A DNA stretch of 64,000 nucleotides from DATFRY01 sp035489015 (GCA_035489015.1 DATHKR010000335.1:31689-95688); one strand, 5' to 3'. Numbered from the stretch's first letter, positions 40,201 to 48,654 are shown. Program-made: numbers and translations. The notes: generated by a model from the letters alone, not told the origin.

Positions 40201-42916
40201 GGCGTTCTGGAGCGGCGAGGAGGACGCGCGCATGTCGCTCATCGCGTCCAAGAGCGAGTACAAGGCGGGCGAGACCGCACGCCTGGTCGCCCGCACCAGC
40301 ATGAAGAACCCGACCGCGCTGGTCACCGTCGAGCGGAGCGGGATCCTGAGCGCGCGCGTGATCTCGATGGAGAGCTCGGCCGAGGGCTTCGAGGTGCCGA
40401 TCGCGGCCGAGCACGCGCCCAACGTGTTCGCGACCGTCGCGATGGTGAGCGGCCGGAGCGGCGCCGGCGACCGCAACCGACCGCGCTTCAAGATGGGCGT
40501 GGTCGACCTCAAGGTCTCCAGCGAGGCCAGTCGGCTGAACGTCTCGGTCAAGACCGACCGGCCGACCTATCAGCCGGGCGAGAAGGTGACCGGCGTGGTG
40601 CAGATCCTGTCCGGCGGCAAGCCGGTGGTCGGCGAGGTCGCCCTGTCGGTGGCCGACGAGGGCGTGCTCCAGCTCATCGCCTACCAGACCCCGGACCCGA
40701 TGAAGGCGTTCTTCGCCACCTGGGGCCTCGGCGTGGACTCCGGCACCAACTGGAACCGGATCGCGCGCCTCAACGACCCGATGGGCGAGGAGCCCGAGGA
40801 GGGCGGCGACTCCGGCTCGAGCGAGGGCGGGCGGATCCGCTCGCGCTTCGTGTCCTCCGCGTTCTGGGCCCCGCACCTGGTCACCGACGAGCGCGGCGAG
40901 GTGCCCTTCGAGTTCACCGCGCCGGACAACCTGACCGCGTTCCGCCTGATGGCGGTGGCGGCCGACGACGGCAGCCGGTTCGGATCGGGCGAGAGCCGGA
41001 TCACGATCAAGAAGCCGCTCCTGGCGGTGCCGGTCATGCCGCGGTTCGCCTCGGTGGGCGACAAGATCGAGGTCGGCGTGGTGGTGCACAACTACACCGG
41101 CGCGGCCGGCACCGCGACGGTGAAGGCGAGCGCGACCGGCGTGTCGCTCGGCAAGGCCGAAGAGAGCGTGCAGCTGGCCGACGGTGAGAGCGCGCGGGTC
41201 CGCTTCACCGGCCGGGTCGGCGAGCGAGCCGGCGCCGAGGCGAAGCTGCAGTTCGCGGTGGCGATGGGCGAGCACAGCGACGCGCTGGCGGTGACCCTGC
41301 CGATCGACCGCGGCCTGTACACCGATCAGAAGACCCTGGCCCACGGCGCGCTCGGCGGTGACGGCGCCCCGCCGTCGATCGAGGTGCCGGTGGCGTGGGA
41401 CGCGTCGGTCGTGGCCGGCGAGAGCATGCTGACCGTGACGGTCGACCGGACCGGGCTGGCCGATCTCGAGCCGAGCCTCAAGTACCTCATCGAGTACCCG
41501 TACGGCTGCCTCGAGCAGACCCTGTCCCGCTTCATCCCGCTGGCCAAGGCCAAGGACCTGGCCCGCTCGCTCGACCTGGCCGGCCTCGAGGGGCCCAAGA
41601 TGGAGGCCTTCCTGCGCGCGGGCGCGGCCAAGGTCGTCCGCCACCAGCATGCCGACGGCAACTTCAGCCTGTGGCCGAGCGGCGAGACCTACCCGCACCT
41701 GACCGTGTTCGCCCTCTACGGCCTCAACGAGGCCCGCCGCGCCGGCGTGAAGGTGGACGAGGCCGCGATCGCGAGCGGCCTCGAGGCGATGAAGCGCTGG
41801 GCCCTGGACGGCAAGCGAGTGCTCGGCGCCAGCGGCGAGGGTGGCACCGTCGCGATGTCCGCCTACATGCTGGGCGAGCTCGGCGCGGCCGACCCCGGCC
41901 TGAACGCGCGCCTGTACGAGGCGCGCCGCGGGCTGCCCCGCTACGGCCAGGCCTTCCTGCTGATGGCGCTGGTCAAGGCCAAGGCCGACCCGACCCAGGT
42001 CAAGACCCTGACCGACGAGCTCATCGCCAGCCTCGACGCCGGCGACGAGGCCGTCATCGTCAAGGAGACGATCGACATGGACGAGGTGATGGGCTCCGAC
42101 GTGAGGTCGACCGCCATCGTCACCGCCGCCCTCCTGCGAGCGGTCCCCGATCACCCCGCCATCGAGCGCCTGGTCGCCGGGCTCAAGAAGGCCCAGCAGC
42201 CGTCAGGCTCGTGGCACAACACCCAGGACAACCTCTACGGCCTGGTCGCCCTGGCCGACTACGCGCGGACCCGGGCCAAGGGCAGCGCGCAGGTGGTGGT
42301 CAAGCTGGCCGGCAAGCGCCTGGTCGCCCGCACCGTCCAGGGAGGAAAGCCGCTGGTCCTCCGCCGCAAGCTGAGCGCGATCCAGCCAGGCGCCCTCACC
42401 ATCGAGAGCCAGGGCCGAGCCCTCTACGCGGTGAGAGTGAGCGAGACCAGGGTGCAGAACGCGACCACGCCGATCGCCGAGGGAATGACGGTCGTGCGCG
42501 AGTATCTCGACCCCGACACCGGCAAGCCGATCGACTCGCCGAAGGCCAACCAGCTGGTCCGCGTCAAGCTCACCGTCACCACCCCCACCGAGCGCCGCTA
42601 CGTGGCCCTCAGCGATCACCTCCCCGCCGGAATGGAGCCCGTCAACAGCCGCCTGGCGACCGAAAAGGGAGACGCGGCCGACCCCAACGCCCACGACGAG
42701 CACTGGACCCCGCCCACCTGGGTCCACGTCGACCTCCGCGACGAGGGAGCCCTGGCCTTCTCCGACTACCTCTCCGCCGGATCCCACATCTTCGAATACA
42801 ACGCCCGAGCCACCCTCCCAGGCGAGTTCAAGATCCTCCCAGCCAAGGCCGAGGCCATGTACGAGCCCGAGGTGAGGGGAAGGACCGCCTCGGCATCGAT
42901 GAAGGTGCGGAGGTAG
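37289..42916 (+). CDS. Bacterial alpha-2-macroglobulin, lipoprotein
   Basis: 1875 residues. The start is a GTG with AAGGAGGAGG at 37275-37284; the lipoprotein signal ends APSC near residue 33. Macroglobulin domains fill the body; RGLIQSDRGIYRPGETVHFK and PGEKVTGVVQI mark two of them. The intact thioester motif YPYGCLEQ (Cys1407) lies in the complement-like helical domain, so the protein can covalently trap proteases that cut its bait region. ATLPGEFKILPAKAEAMYEP near the end is the MG10 signature. It is a YfhM-type protein anchored in the periplasm and pairs with PBP1C, encoded 69 bases downstream. Confidence 0.95.
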   Translation: MIQAKPRALSPALCHPVIAIALAMGLAATAPSCGGSGSSTPRDLTVLSHTPTDARVDPSEPIQIRFDKPVVGEEAIGVPVAQPPVAVEPAVAVQARWIDRQTLVLTPKAELAASTRYRVRLTGALAGRSGDFEFAFVNHPIDVDGVWGMPTDKLPPRPRLPLHFNQPVRATDVVRGCRLIGGVAGAMPAVLTTAKPDLVSDVIEVEPATALTQGQDYQLVCEKLSGAGGAEPMSEAFSQGLHTYPTFSVKSFGPKGTDVPADDIAIEIEFATPVDLEALRKRLTSKPAIAGLARGALDPDGTTYRAVVNLDVKTEYRLRIAKDLTDVFGQPLADAPSHQFKTGSARPRISFETGIYAVEPTFGGYPVWTRSVDKVALDCAEVPRASVVKVLTSEMDYDPWYDAEHPNQVDWKKLGLKRHQHKLVVTDPKNNWHLEKIQLGESCGGGERGLFLADISSPEIKPDADRMWSYRPHRRVLANVTDLGVLLRAGSGSGLVWVTSMSTGKPVAGASVQIYSPQGKQVWSGQSDERGLAMLPGTTQLLRKPGTGDRADVEGEGDGEGEEMDGYRSQRLIAVVEKGGDMAAVDGNWANGIQIWNFGVPEDRRGGTTRIRGLIQSDRGIYRPGETVHFKGLVREIAVARAPAVPTGAPVAVTVTDSRGTQIFSKKLPVTRFGGFSFDLPLAGEASTGDYTVLAQLKGQNFREKFQVEEFRKVTFEVDVATPVRHGMLGEKLGFQVAADFLFGAPVKDAKVTWEVQRRPHSLAFPSLPDYGFVDYAARGNYVWWDESSESESLSFVSDGEGKTDARGKFHFSVRDPQSKFDGPQDYLARAVVTDESDQSVGKQVVMTAHPSEFYVGLHTQEFVQAVDMPFAINTVAVKPDGTRVATKAKLTYIRESYDCTSSEGYRSYESCTTKHEPVLSRDIEIPATGNGTERILPKQPGEYVIRIEAVDARGAKVASSSYVWVLGKGEAFWSGEEDARMSLIASKSEYKAGETARLVARTSMKNPTALVTVERSGILSARVISMESSAEGFEVPIAAEHAPNVFATVAMVSGRSGAGDRNRPRFKMGVVDLKVSSEASRLNVSVKTDRPTYQPGEKVTGVVQILSGGKPVVGEVALSVADEGVLQLIAYQTPDPMKAFFATWGLGVDSGTNWNRIARLNDPMGEEPEEGGDSGSSEGGRIRSRFVSSAFWAPHLVTDERGEVPFEFTAPDNLTAFRLMAVAADDGSRFGSGESRITIKKPLLAVPVMPRFASVGDKIEVGVVVHNYTGAAGTATVKASATGVSLGKAEESVQLADGESARVRFTGRVGERAGAEAKLQFAVAMGEHSDALAVTLPIDRGLYTDQKTLAHGALGGDGAPPSIEVPVAWDASVVAGESMLTVTVDRTGLADLEPSLKYLIEYPYGCLEQTLSRFIPLAKAKDLARSLDLAGLEGPKMEAFLRAGAAKVVRHQHADGNFSLWPSGETYPHLTVFALYGLNEARRAGVKVDEAAIASGLEAMKRWALDGKRVLGASGEGGTVAMSAYMLGELGAADPGLNARLYEARRGLPRYGQAFLLMALVKAKADPTQVKTLTDELIASLDAGDEAVIVKETIDMDEVMGSDVRSTAIVTAALLRAVPDHPAIERLVAGLKKAQQPSGSWHNTQDNLYGLVALADYARTRAKGSAQVVVKLAGKRLVARTVQGGKPLVLRRKLSAIQPGALTIESQGRALYAVRVSETRVQNATTPIAEGMTVVREYLDPDTGKPIDSPKANQLVRVKLTVTTPTERRYVALSDHLPAGMEPVNSRLATEKGDAADPNAHDEHWTPPTWVHVDLRDEGALAFSDYLSAGSHIFEYNARATLPGEFKILPAKAEAMYEPEVRGRTASASMKVRR

Positions 42917-42985
42917 GGGTAGGCGCGGACGAGCGGGGATGACAGGCGGCATGGCGGACAAGTGAACGAGGAGGACGTGAGCGAG

Positions 42986-45229
42986 ATGCGCGGCGAGGGT
43001 GACAGGCACGTGGACGGCTCGGTCGGCTCGGTCGGCGTGGGCGGCGACGGCGCGGGCTCGGACGGCGCGGGCTCCTATGTCCGCCCCGAGCGCGCGGACG
43101 GCGCGGGCAGCGACGGCACCGGCTCGGTCGGCGACGGCTCGTACGGCGCGGCCTCCAATGTCCGCCCCGAGCGCGCGCCGCGCCGCCGGCTGCGCTCCGC
43201 GTGGCGGTGGACCCGACGGACCCTCCTGGCCGCCGCGCTACTCGGTGCGATCGGCGGCGGCGCCCTGGCCGTCGCCGTGTTCGGCTGGGACTATCCGGTC
43301 GACGCGCTGTCGCCCGATCGCGGCGGTCCGCTCGTCCTGGTCGACCGCAACGGCCTGGTCATCGCGCGCGTGCCGTCGGCCGACCGAAGGCCTGGCCCGG
43401 GCGCCTGGGTGCCGCTCGACCGGGTTCCGGCCATCGCCCTCGCCACCTTCCTGGTATCCGAGGACGAGGACTTCTTCGCCCACGGCGGCGTGGACGTCCG
43501 TGGCCTCGGCCGCGCCGCGTGGCTCGACCTGCGCGAGCACCGGCTCGGGTACGGCGGGTCGACCATCACGATGCAGCTCGTGCGCATGCTGCACTCGGCC
43601 GGTCAGGACCGCACCCTCGGCAACAAGCTCAAGGAGATCGTCCTGGCCATGCGGCTCGAGCGCGCGCTCGACAAGCGCGCCATCCTCGAGCAGTACGTCA
43701 ATCGCGCGTACTTCGGAAACGGCGCCTACGGCATCGAGGCCGCGGCGCGCACCTACTTCGACAAGCCGGCCGCGTCGCTGAGCGCCGGCGAGGCCACCCT
43801 CCTCGCGGTGGTGCCGCGCGCGCCGACCGCGTACGACCCGCTCCGTCACCTGGGCGCGACCCTCCGCCGACGCGAGCACGTCTTCGCCCTCCTGGCCGGC
43901 CACGGCGCGATCGGCGCCGGCGAGACCGCGCGCGCGAGGGCCGAGCAGCTCATCCCCTCCCTCCACCGCCCCGCGCGGCGGGCCCCGCACTTCGCCGACT
44001 GGGTGGTGCGCGAGCTCCCGCCCGCGGTGCGGGCGGCCGGCGGGACCGTGCACACCACCCTCGACCTGCGCCTGCAGGAGCGCCTCGAACAGGTCGTGGC
44101 CGAGCACGTGGCCTCGCTGACCCACAAGAACCTCGACCAGGCCGGCATGCTCGTCCTCGACACCGCCACCGGCGAAGTGAGGGCGATGGTCGGCTCGGCC
44201 GGCTACGCCGGACCCGACGGGCAGATCAACATCACCACCTGGCAGCGCCACCCCGGCTCCGCGCTGAAGCCATTCGTGTACGCCCTAGCGATCGAGTCCG
44301 GCGACAGCCCGGCTACCATCGCCCTCGACATCCACGACGTCCCCTCGGCCTATCGAGTCGGCCGACTCACCCAGCCCGAGCGAGGGCCGGTGAGATATCG
44401 CGAGGCCCTGGCCGGCTCCTACAACCTGGCGGCGGTCCACACCCTCGAAAAGGTGGGCGTCGAGCGAATGCTCACCGTAATGCGCCGAGCCGGCGTCGGT
44501 CCCCTCACCGGAAGCGCCGACGACTACGGCCTCCGCCTCGCCCTCGGCTCCGCCCAGGTCCGCCTCCTCGACCTCGCATCCGCCTACGGCTTCCTGGCCC
44601 GAGGCGGACGAGCCCGAAGGCCAAGCGGCGTGCGAGAGGTGACCGCCTGGAGCGGCGCCACCTGGCGACCCAACCGACCCCGCGATGTCCGCCTCTTCTC
44701 TCCCGAGACCAGCTGGCTGGTCATGGACATGATGGCCGACCCCGAAGCCCGCCGGCCAGCGTTCGGCCAGGACCTCCCCATCGACCTCCCCTACCGCGTC
44801 GCGGTGAAGACCGGCACCGCCCGCGGCTTCGCCGACACCGTCGCCATCGGCGTCACCACCGAGCTCACCGTCGCCGCCTGGGCCGGCACCTTCGACGGCG
44901 CCCCGACCCAGGGCCTCATCGCCATGGACGCCGCCGCTCCCCTCGTCCGGGCCGGCCTCCTCATCGGAGCCGAAGGACGCGACCTCACCCTCCCCGCCCC
45001 ACCCGAAGGAATCACAACCGCCCTCGTCTGCCCCCTCTCCGGCCTCCGCCCCGGCCCCGACTGCCCCCACCAGAAGCGAGAGCACTTCGCCACGGGCCAG
45101 GCCCCGACCCGCCCCTGCAACTGGCACCGCCAGGAGCAAGGCCACCTGACAATCCACTACCCCCCCGAAGCAGAGACCTGGGCCAGGCGCCAGTCCACCC
45201 AGGGCGGCAAGCTGGCCACCCGCCGCTGA
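42986..45229 (+). CDS. pbpC: Penicillin-binding protein 1C
   Basis: 747 residues from ATG 42986 (GTGs at 42962 and 42977 are alternatives; GAGGAGG at 42968-42974 best suits the ATG). A Gly/Ser/Asp-rich cytoplasmic tail of about 60 residues precedes the transmembrane anchor (TLLAAALLGAIGGGALAVAV). The glycosyltransferase domain has LVSEDEDFFAHGGVD and GGSTITMQLVRML. The transpeptidase has HPGSALKPF (Ser425), SYN in AGSYNLAAVH, and VKTGTARGF. The C-terminal Bi-PBP domain of E. coli PbpC seems missing; the protein ends soon after the Cys-containing ALVCPLSGLRPGPDCPHQKR. Repairs peptidoglycan where proteases or bactericidal factors breach the outer membrane. Confidence 0.95.
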   Translation: MRGEGDRHVDGSVGSVGVGGDGAGSDGAGSYVRPERADGAGSDGTGSVGDGSYGAASNVRPERAPRRRLRSAWRWTRRTLLAAALLGAIGGGALAVAVFGWDYPVDALSPDRGGPLVLVDRNGLVIARVPSADRRPGPGAWVPLDRVPAIALATFLVSEDEDFFAHGGVDVRGLGRAAWLDLREHRLGYGGSTITMQLVRMLHSAGQDRTLGNKLKEIVLAMRLERALDKRAILEQYVNRAYFGNGAYGIEAAARTYFDKPAASLSAGEATLLAVVPRAPTAYDPLRHLGATLRRREHVFALLAGHGAIGAGETARARAEQLIPSLHRPARRAPHFADWVVRELPPAVRAAGGTVHTTLDLRLQERLEQVVAEHVASLTHKNLDQAGMLVLDTATGEVRAMVGSAGYAGPDGQINITTWQRHPGSALKPFVYALAIESGDSPATIALDIHDVPSAYRVGRLTQPERGPVRYREALAGSYNLAAVHTLEKVGVERMLTVMRRAGVGPLTGSADDYGLRLALGSAQVRLLDLASAYGFLARGGRARRPSGVREVTAWSGATWRPNRPRDVRLFSPETSWLVMDMMADPEARRPAFGQDLPIDLPYRVAVKTGTARGFADTVAIGVTTELTVAAWAGTFDGAPTQGLIAMDAAAPLVRAGLLIGAEGRDLTLPAPPEGITTALVCPLSGLRPGPDCPHQKREHFATGQAPTRPCNWHRQEQGHLTIHYPPEAETWARRQSTQGGKLATRR

Positions 45230-45396
45230 CCCCGTCCCCGACGGCGGCTCGATCGCGAAGATCGCAAGGGACGCCGAGGGCCCCCTGCCCGTCCGTCACT
45301 CGTCGCTTCAGCTCGGCTCAGCTCGGCGCTCCGACGGCGCCTGACTCTGTAGATGTCGCCGTCGGCCACCGAGACGGAGCCGCAGCAAGCCCCGCG

Positions 45397-46191
45397 TCAG
45401 CGGGCCGGCATCTCCCCCGTGTCGATCGTGCCACCGGCACGCCGCCATCCGACCCGCAGCAGCCAGCCGCGCGCTGGCACGACCGGCGGCGGCGCCCCAC
45501 CGCGGTGGAGCGGATGGGCGCTGGCATCTCGGTCGGGGACGAGTGCCCGACAGTCAGGCGACCATCCATCGAAGTAGGCCGCCGACGAGAACGGATCCGT
45601 CCAGCCGCGCGACCGGCGCAGCCGAGCCTCGCCGCCCGACGCGTGCTTCTTGCCGTTCTGGATGACGTAGACCAGCGCGGCGCGCACCTCGCGAGGGGTG
45701 AGGAGGGCGCGAGAGTGGTAGCGATCCGCGATCACGCGGCCGCACCGTCCCGCCAGCTTGTTGAGCCGCCGAGCCACGCGGACCCCGAACCCCTTCATCG
45801 CGCGCCCGAGCGCGACCTGATCCTGCGCCTCCACCAGCAGATGAAGGTGATCGCCCTGGACCGAGAAGTGGACGATCCGCATCCCCAGCCGATCCCGAGC
45901 CGCAAGCAGCGCCGTCCGGATCGCCGGATACGTCCGGAACCCGCGCAAACTGCGAAGCCCGCGCACGATCCGACAGGTCACATGAACCGGATGACGCGAC
46001 TCCAGCCGAGGCCGGCGAGCATGCCTGACCCCGGCCGCAGCCCCACGCGGCTTCCGACCCGCCCCGCGACGTCGCCCACCCCACCGTCGAGGAGCAGCCA
46101 GATCGAGCCCCAGCTGTCGCCACCCGCCCCCACTGCCCCGCTCGACCCGACCCTGGCGGTCGAGCCGCCAGCCACGATGATTCTCGGACAC
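45397..46191 (-). CDS. REP-associated tyrosine transposase (RAYT, Y1 family)
   Basis: 264 residues from the GTG at 46191. Y1 (HUH) nuclease features: RHPVHVTCRIVRGLRSL near the first strand, the metal motif FSVQGDHLHLLVEAQ (HxH), and the catalytic-Tyr helix VRAALVYVIQNGKKH after GRVIADRYHSRALLTPREVR. Such genes are domesticated IS200/IS605-like transposases that act on repetitive palindromes. The open frame continues upstream into repeats (to 47043), but that part is Arg/Asp/Ala low complexity and is excluded. It is the only mobile-type gene in the window and is associated with duplicated 5' DNA and a repeat array. Confidence 0.85.
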   Translation of the reverse strand: MSENHRGWRLDRQGRVERGSGGGWRQLGLDLAAPRRWGGRRRGAGRKPRGAAAGVRHARRPRLESRHPVHVTCRIVRGLRSLRGFRTYPAIRTALLAARDRLGMRIVHFSVQGDHLHLLVEAQDQVALGRAMKGFGVRVARRLNKLAGRCGRVIADRYHSRALLTPREVRAALVYVIQNGKKHASGGEARLRRSRGWTDPFSSAAYFDGWSPDCRALVPDRDASAHPLHRGGAPPPVVPARGWLLRVGWRRAGGTIDTGEMPAR

Positions 46192-46446
46192 GCGCCCATA
46201 TCGGACCCCCTCCCACGCTGTTGCTTTGGCAGGTGACCTCAAGTGCGCAGCGACTCCCGCCAGAGAGAACGCAGTGAAAGCCGAGCTCGACCCGCCCCGG
46301 CGCCAGGCGCGAGAGATGTCCGCCGAGTCAACGTCGGCAGCCCTGACGCGGTCCACGTCCACGGGGCGCCCGAGCACCGACTGCAGCGCCTTGCTGCACT
46401 CGGTGGAGGTGGACTTGAATCGGCGAACAACGGATGGGCTGGCGGG
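45912..46446. repeat. Direct duplication, copy A (RAYT 5' end plus upstream DNA)
   Basis: This segment is repeated, imperfectly, at 46722-47219. It covers about the first 93 codons of the RAYT gene and some 255 bases upstream. Landmark matches include CACATGAACCGG (45980 and 46780), CCGTCGAGGAGCAGCCAGAT, TCTCGGACACGCGCCCAT, ATGTCCGCCGAGTCAACGT and TTGAATCGGCGAACAACGGA. Confidence 0.8.
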
Positions 46447-46728
46447 GCGTTGTCTCGGCCGGCGCGGCGTCGTTTCGGCTGGCGGAGCGTCGTTTCGGCT
46501 GGCGCGGCGTCGTCTCGGCTGGCGCGCGGCGTCGTCTCGGCCGGCGCGGCGTCGTCTCGGCTCGCGCGGGGGCCGTCTCCGTTGGCGCGCGGCGTCGTCT
46601 CGGCTGGCGCGGCGTCGTCTCGGCTGGCGCGGCGTCGTCGCGGCTGGCGCGGCGTCGTCGCGCCTGGCGGAAGACTGTGTCTCGGCTGACGTGGAGCGTC
46701 GTCTCGGCTGACGTGGGGCGTCGTCGGA
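46447..46728. repeat. Tandem array of a 20-base repeat (about 13-14 units)
   Basis: The unit is GCGTCGTCTCGGCTGGCGCG, repeated head to tail with 20-22-base spacing and few changes (for example CGTTTC or CGTCGC for CGTCTC). There are no unique spacers. The array separates the two copies of the RAYT 5' segment, ending exactly where copy B begins. Confidence 0.88.
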
Positions 46729-46993
46729 TCGCCGGATGGGTCCGGAACGCGCGCAAGTCCGCGGACGATGCGACACGTCACATGAACCGGGTGACGCGAC
46801 TCCGGCCGAGACCGGCGAGCACGTCTGACCCCGGCCGCCGCCGCGCCACGCGGCTCCGACCCGCCCCGCGACGTCACGGACCCCACCGTCGAGGAGCAGC
46901 CAGATCGAGTCCCAGCTGTCGCCACCGGCGCCCCACTGTGTCGCCTGACCCGACGCGGCCGGTCGAGCCGCCGGCCACGATGGTCTCGGACAC
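46720..46993 (-). pseudogene. Truncated, decayed duplicate of the RAYT N-terminus
   Basis: Minus-strand sequence parallel to the first ~90 codons of the RAYT gene, starting at an equivalent GTG (46993). A one-base deletion soon after the start shifts the frame, a later shift restores WRQLGLDLAAPRRWG, and a TGA follows. The ESRHPVHVTCRIVRG stretch survives in another frame. The nuclease core is absent because the copy is cut off by the 20-base repeat array. Confidence 0.7.
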
Positions 46994-47219
46994 GCGCCCA
47001 TGACGGACCGCCTCCACGCTCTTGCTCCGTACAAGTGACCCAAGCGCCTAGCGACTCCGCCAACTCGACCCTCCCCGGCACCAAGCGCGAGAGAATGTCC
47101 GCCGAGTCAACGTAGGCAGCCCTCACGCGGTCCACGTGGCACCCGAGGACCGATTGCAGCGCCTTGCTGCACTCGGTGGAAGTGGACTTGAATCGGCGAA
47201 CAACGGATGGGCCGGCGCG
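46722..47219. repeat. Direct duplication, copy B
   Basis: Second copy of the segment at 45912-46446, about 80-85 percent alike by eye, with small indels. Like copy A it is followed on its right by 20-base repeats. Confidence 0.78.
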
Positions 47220-47275
47220 GCGTCGTGTCGGCTGGCGCGGCGTCGTGTCGGCTGGCGTCGTCTCGGCTGGCGGGC
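47211..47275. repeat. Short second array of the 20-base repeat (about 3 units)
   Basis: GCGTCGTGTCGGCTGGCGCG, a shortened GCGTCGTGTCGGCTG and GTCGTCTCGGCTGGCGGG. It is the same unit as the long array at 46447-46728, in the same position relative to copy B as the long array has to copy A. Confidence 0.75.
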
Positions 47276-47428
47276 GTGGCACCCGGTCCCCTCATCGACG
47301 CGGCGTCCTCCTCCGGGTTGGCGACCATCGCGGTCTGCCCGCGGGAGATTGCGTGCGACTGCTCGGGATGTCCGCCGGGCCGCGCGGGTGCCGCGGGCCG
47401 CCGGTGTGGCTTCTTCTCTCGTCCGCGG
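47276..47428. other. Intergenic, nothing recognised
   Basis: GC-rich spacer between the second repeat array and the end of the ankyrin gene. A minus-strand frame starting MVANPEEDAASMRGPG (47328) reads into the repeats and is not supported as a gene. Confidence 0.5.
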
Positions 47429-48472
47429 CTACTTGCCTCGGGAGGCTTCCCGGAGGAGGTGGATGGCCTCTTCGAGGTTTCTGGGGCCCAGGTTTCGGCG
47501 GGGAAAGTAGGTTTCGGCTGGTTCGCCTTGTCTTGCTTCTGCTTCCTCCAGTGGGGTCTTGCCGGCTTGGTTCTTGCGATCTGGATCCGCTCCGGCTTCG
47601 AGGAGGAGGCGTACGAGGTCGGATGGGTTCTGGACCAGGCGGCTGGAGAGGACGAGGTGGAGGGGGGTGCGGCCTTGGTCGTCCTGGAAGTTTGGGTCGG
47701 CTCCTCTGGCCAGCAGCACCTTCGCCACGGGGGCGGCGGCGGTCATGCAGACCGGGCGCCAGGCGGCGGCGTCGTGGGGTGGGCGGTCGATGATCGCTCC
47801 GTGGGCGATGAGGATCTCGGCGGCGGTCGGGTCGCAGGCGTAGGCGGCCCAGCCGAGCGGGGATTCGTGGGTCGATAGATCGTTGGCCTGGGCTGGATCG
47901 GCGGTGAGGATGGCTTTAAGGCGGGCGTGGTGGCCGTAGGCGGCTGCGGCGCACACGTCGATCGTGGCTCCGGCGGCGATGAGACGGTTGGCGATCGGGT
48001 CCCGGCCTAGCTCGAAGCAGTCGTGGAGGGGGGTGCGGCCTCCTCGGTTGCGGGCGTCCAGGTTGGCGCCTCGGGCGATGAGGAGGTCGACGATGGGGAG
48101 ATGGTCGTCGGCGATGGCGAGGTGCAGGAGCGACATTCCGGGCTCGTCGCTCGGTCGCTCGCGATCGAGTCGATCGTCGGAGGCGTTCACCAGGTCTGGC
48201 TCGGCGTCGAGGATGGCGCCGGCCGCGGCGACGTCGCCGGCTCGCACCGCTGCTCGCAGGCGCTCTCCCTCGCCGTCGACGGCGGCGACGAAGGCGACCA
48301 GGCGGCGCCAGCTGGAGAAGCCGTGGCGCCTCGCCACTTGTAGCTGGCTCTCGGCCAGCTGTGTGTCGGGCTGGGTCAGGCGCAGCTCGACGAGGAGCTG
48401 CTTGGCCGTCTTTCGCAGCCACTCGAGGCTCGGATGAGCCGGGAGATCGATCGGAGCCTGGCGTCCGGACAT
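47429..48472 (-). CDS. Ankyrin-repeat protein
   Basis: 347 residues from ATG 48472 (GGAAGGGG seven bases upstream). An N-terminal segment of about 60 residues (SLEWLRKTAKQLLVELRLTQ, VARRHGFSSWRRLVAFVAAV) is typical of bacterial ankyrin proteins. Repeats follow, including GMSLLHLAIADDHLPIVDLL, GRTPLHDCFELGRDPIANRL, ESPLGWAAYACDPTAAEILI and GRTPLHLVLSSRL...LLLEAGADPDRKNQAG. There is no signal peptide, so it is a cytoplasmic protein-interaction module with no known partner. Third-position base choice looks less GC-biased than the neighbours by eye, and it adjoins the RAYT/repeat patch. Confidence 0.88.
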   Translation of the reverse strand: MSGRQAPIDLPAHPSLEWLRKTAKQLLVELRLTQPDTQLAESQLQVARRHGFSSWRRLVAFVAAVDGEGERLRAAVRAGDVAAAGAILDAEPDLVNASDDRLDRERPSDEPGMSLLHLAIADDHLPIVDLLIARGANLDARNRGGRTPLHDCFELGRDPIANRLIAAGATIDVCAAAAYGHHARLKAILTADPAQANDLSTHESPLGWAAYACDPTAAEILIAHGAIIDRPPHDAAAWRPVCMTAAAPVAKVLLARGADPNFQDDQGRTPLHLVLSSRLVQNPSDLVRLLLEAGADPDRKNQAGKTPLEEAEARQGEPAETYFPRRNLGPRNLEEAIHLLREASRGK

Positions 48473-48632
48473 GGCACCCCTTCCGTCTGCCCGATGTCCG
48501 CGATGCCGGGCGGAAGAAGTGAGCGCGATGAGTGCCGCGGCAGGTGGGTTCGACCCTTCACGCGGACCGTCGGTCGCCTGCACGACCTCCTCGACGGTAA
48601 CACGCCCCTGCGTGGCCGCGGCCGGGGCCTCG

Positions 48633-48654
48633 CTCACCCTTCACGTTTCTTCAC
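48633..48654 (+). promoter_or_regulatory. Direct repeats CTCAC/TTCAC upstream of Spy-like gene
   Basis: TTCAC at 48640-48644 and 48650-48654 are exactly one helical turn (10 bases) apart, with a related CTCAC at 48633. Tandem half-sites with this period are how OmpR/CpxR-type regulators bind, and such a regulator is encoded two genes downstream. Autoregulation is an inference. Confidence 0.35.

Noticed and set aside
45230..45396. Terminal inverted repeats or a second transposase gene at the edge of the RAYT patch
   Set aside because: No inverted repeat, target-site duplication or further nuclease motif could be found by eye.
46447..46728. CRISPR array
   Set aside because: Units are contiguous with no unique spacers and there are no cas genes; it is a simple tandem array.
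46192..47043. N-terminal extension of the RAYT frame (to 548 residues)
   Set aside because: It is low-complexity Arg/Asp/Ala sequence read through the 20-base repeats. The GTG at 46191 gives a normal-sized protein.
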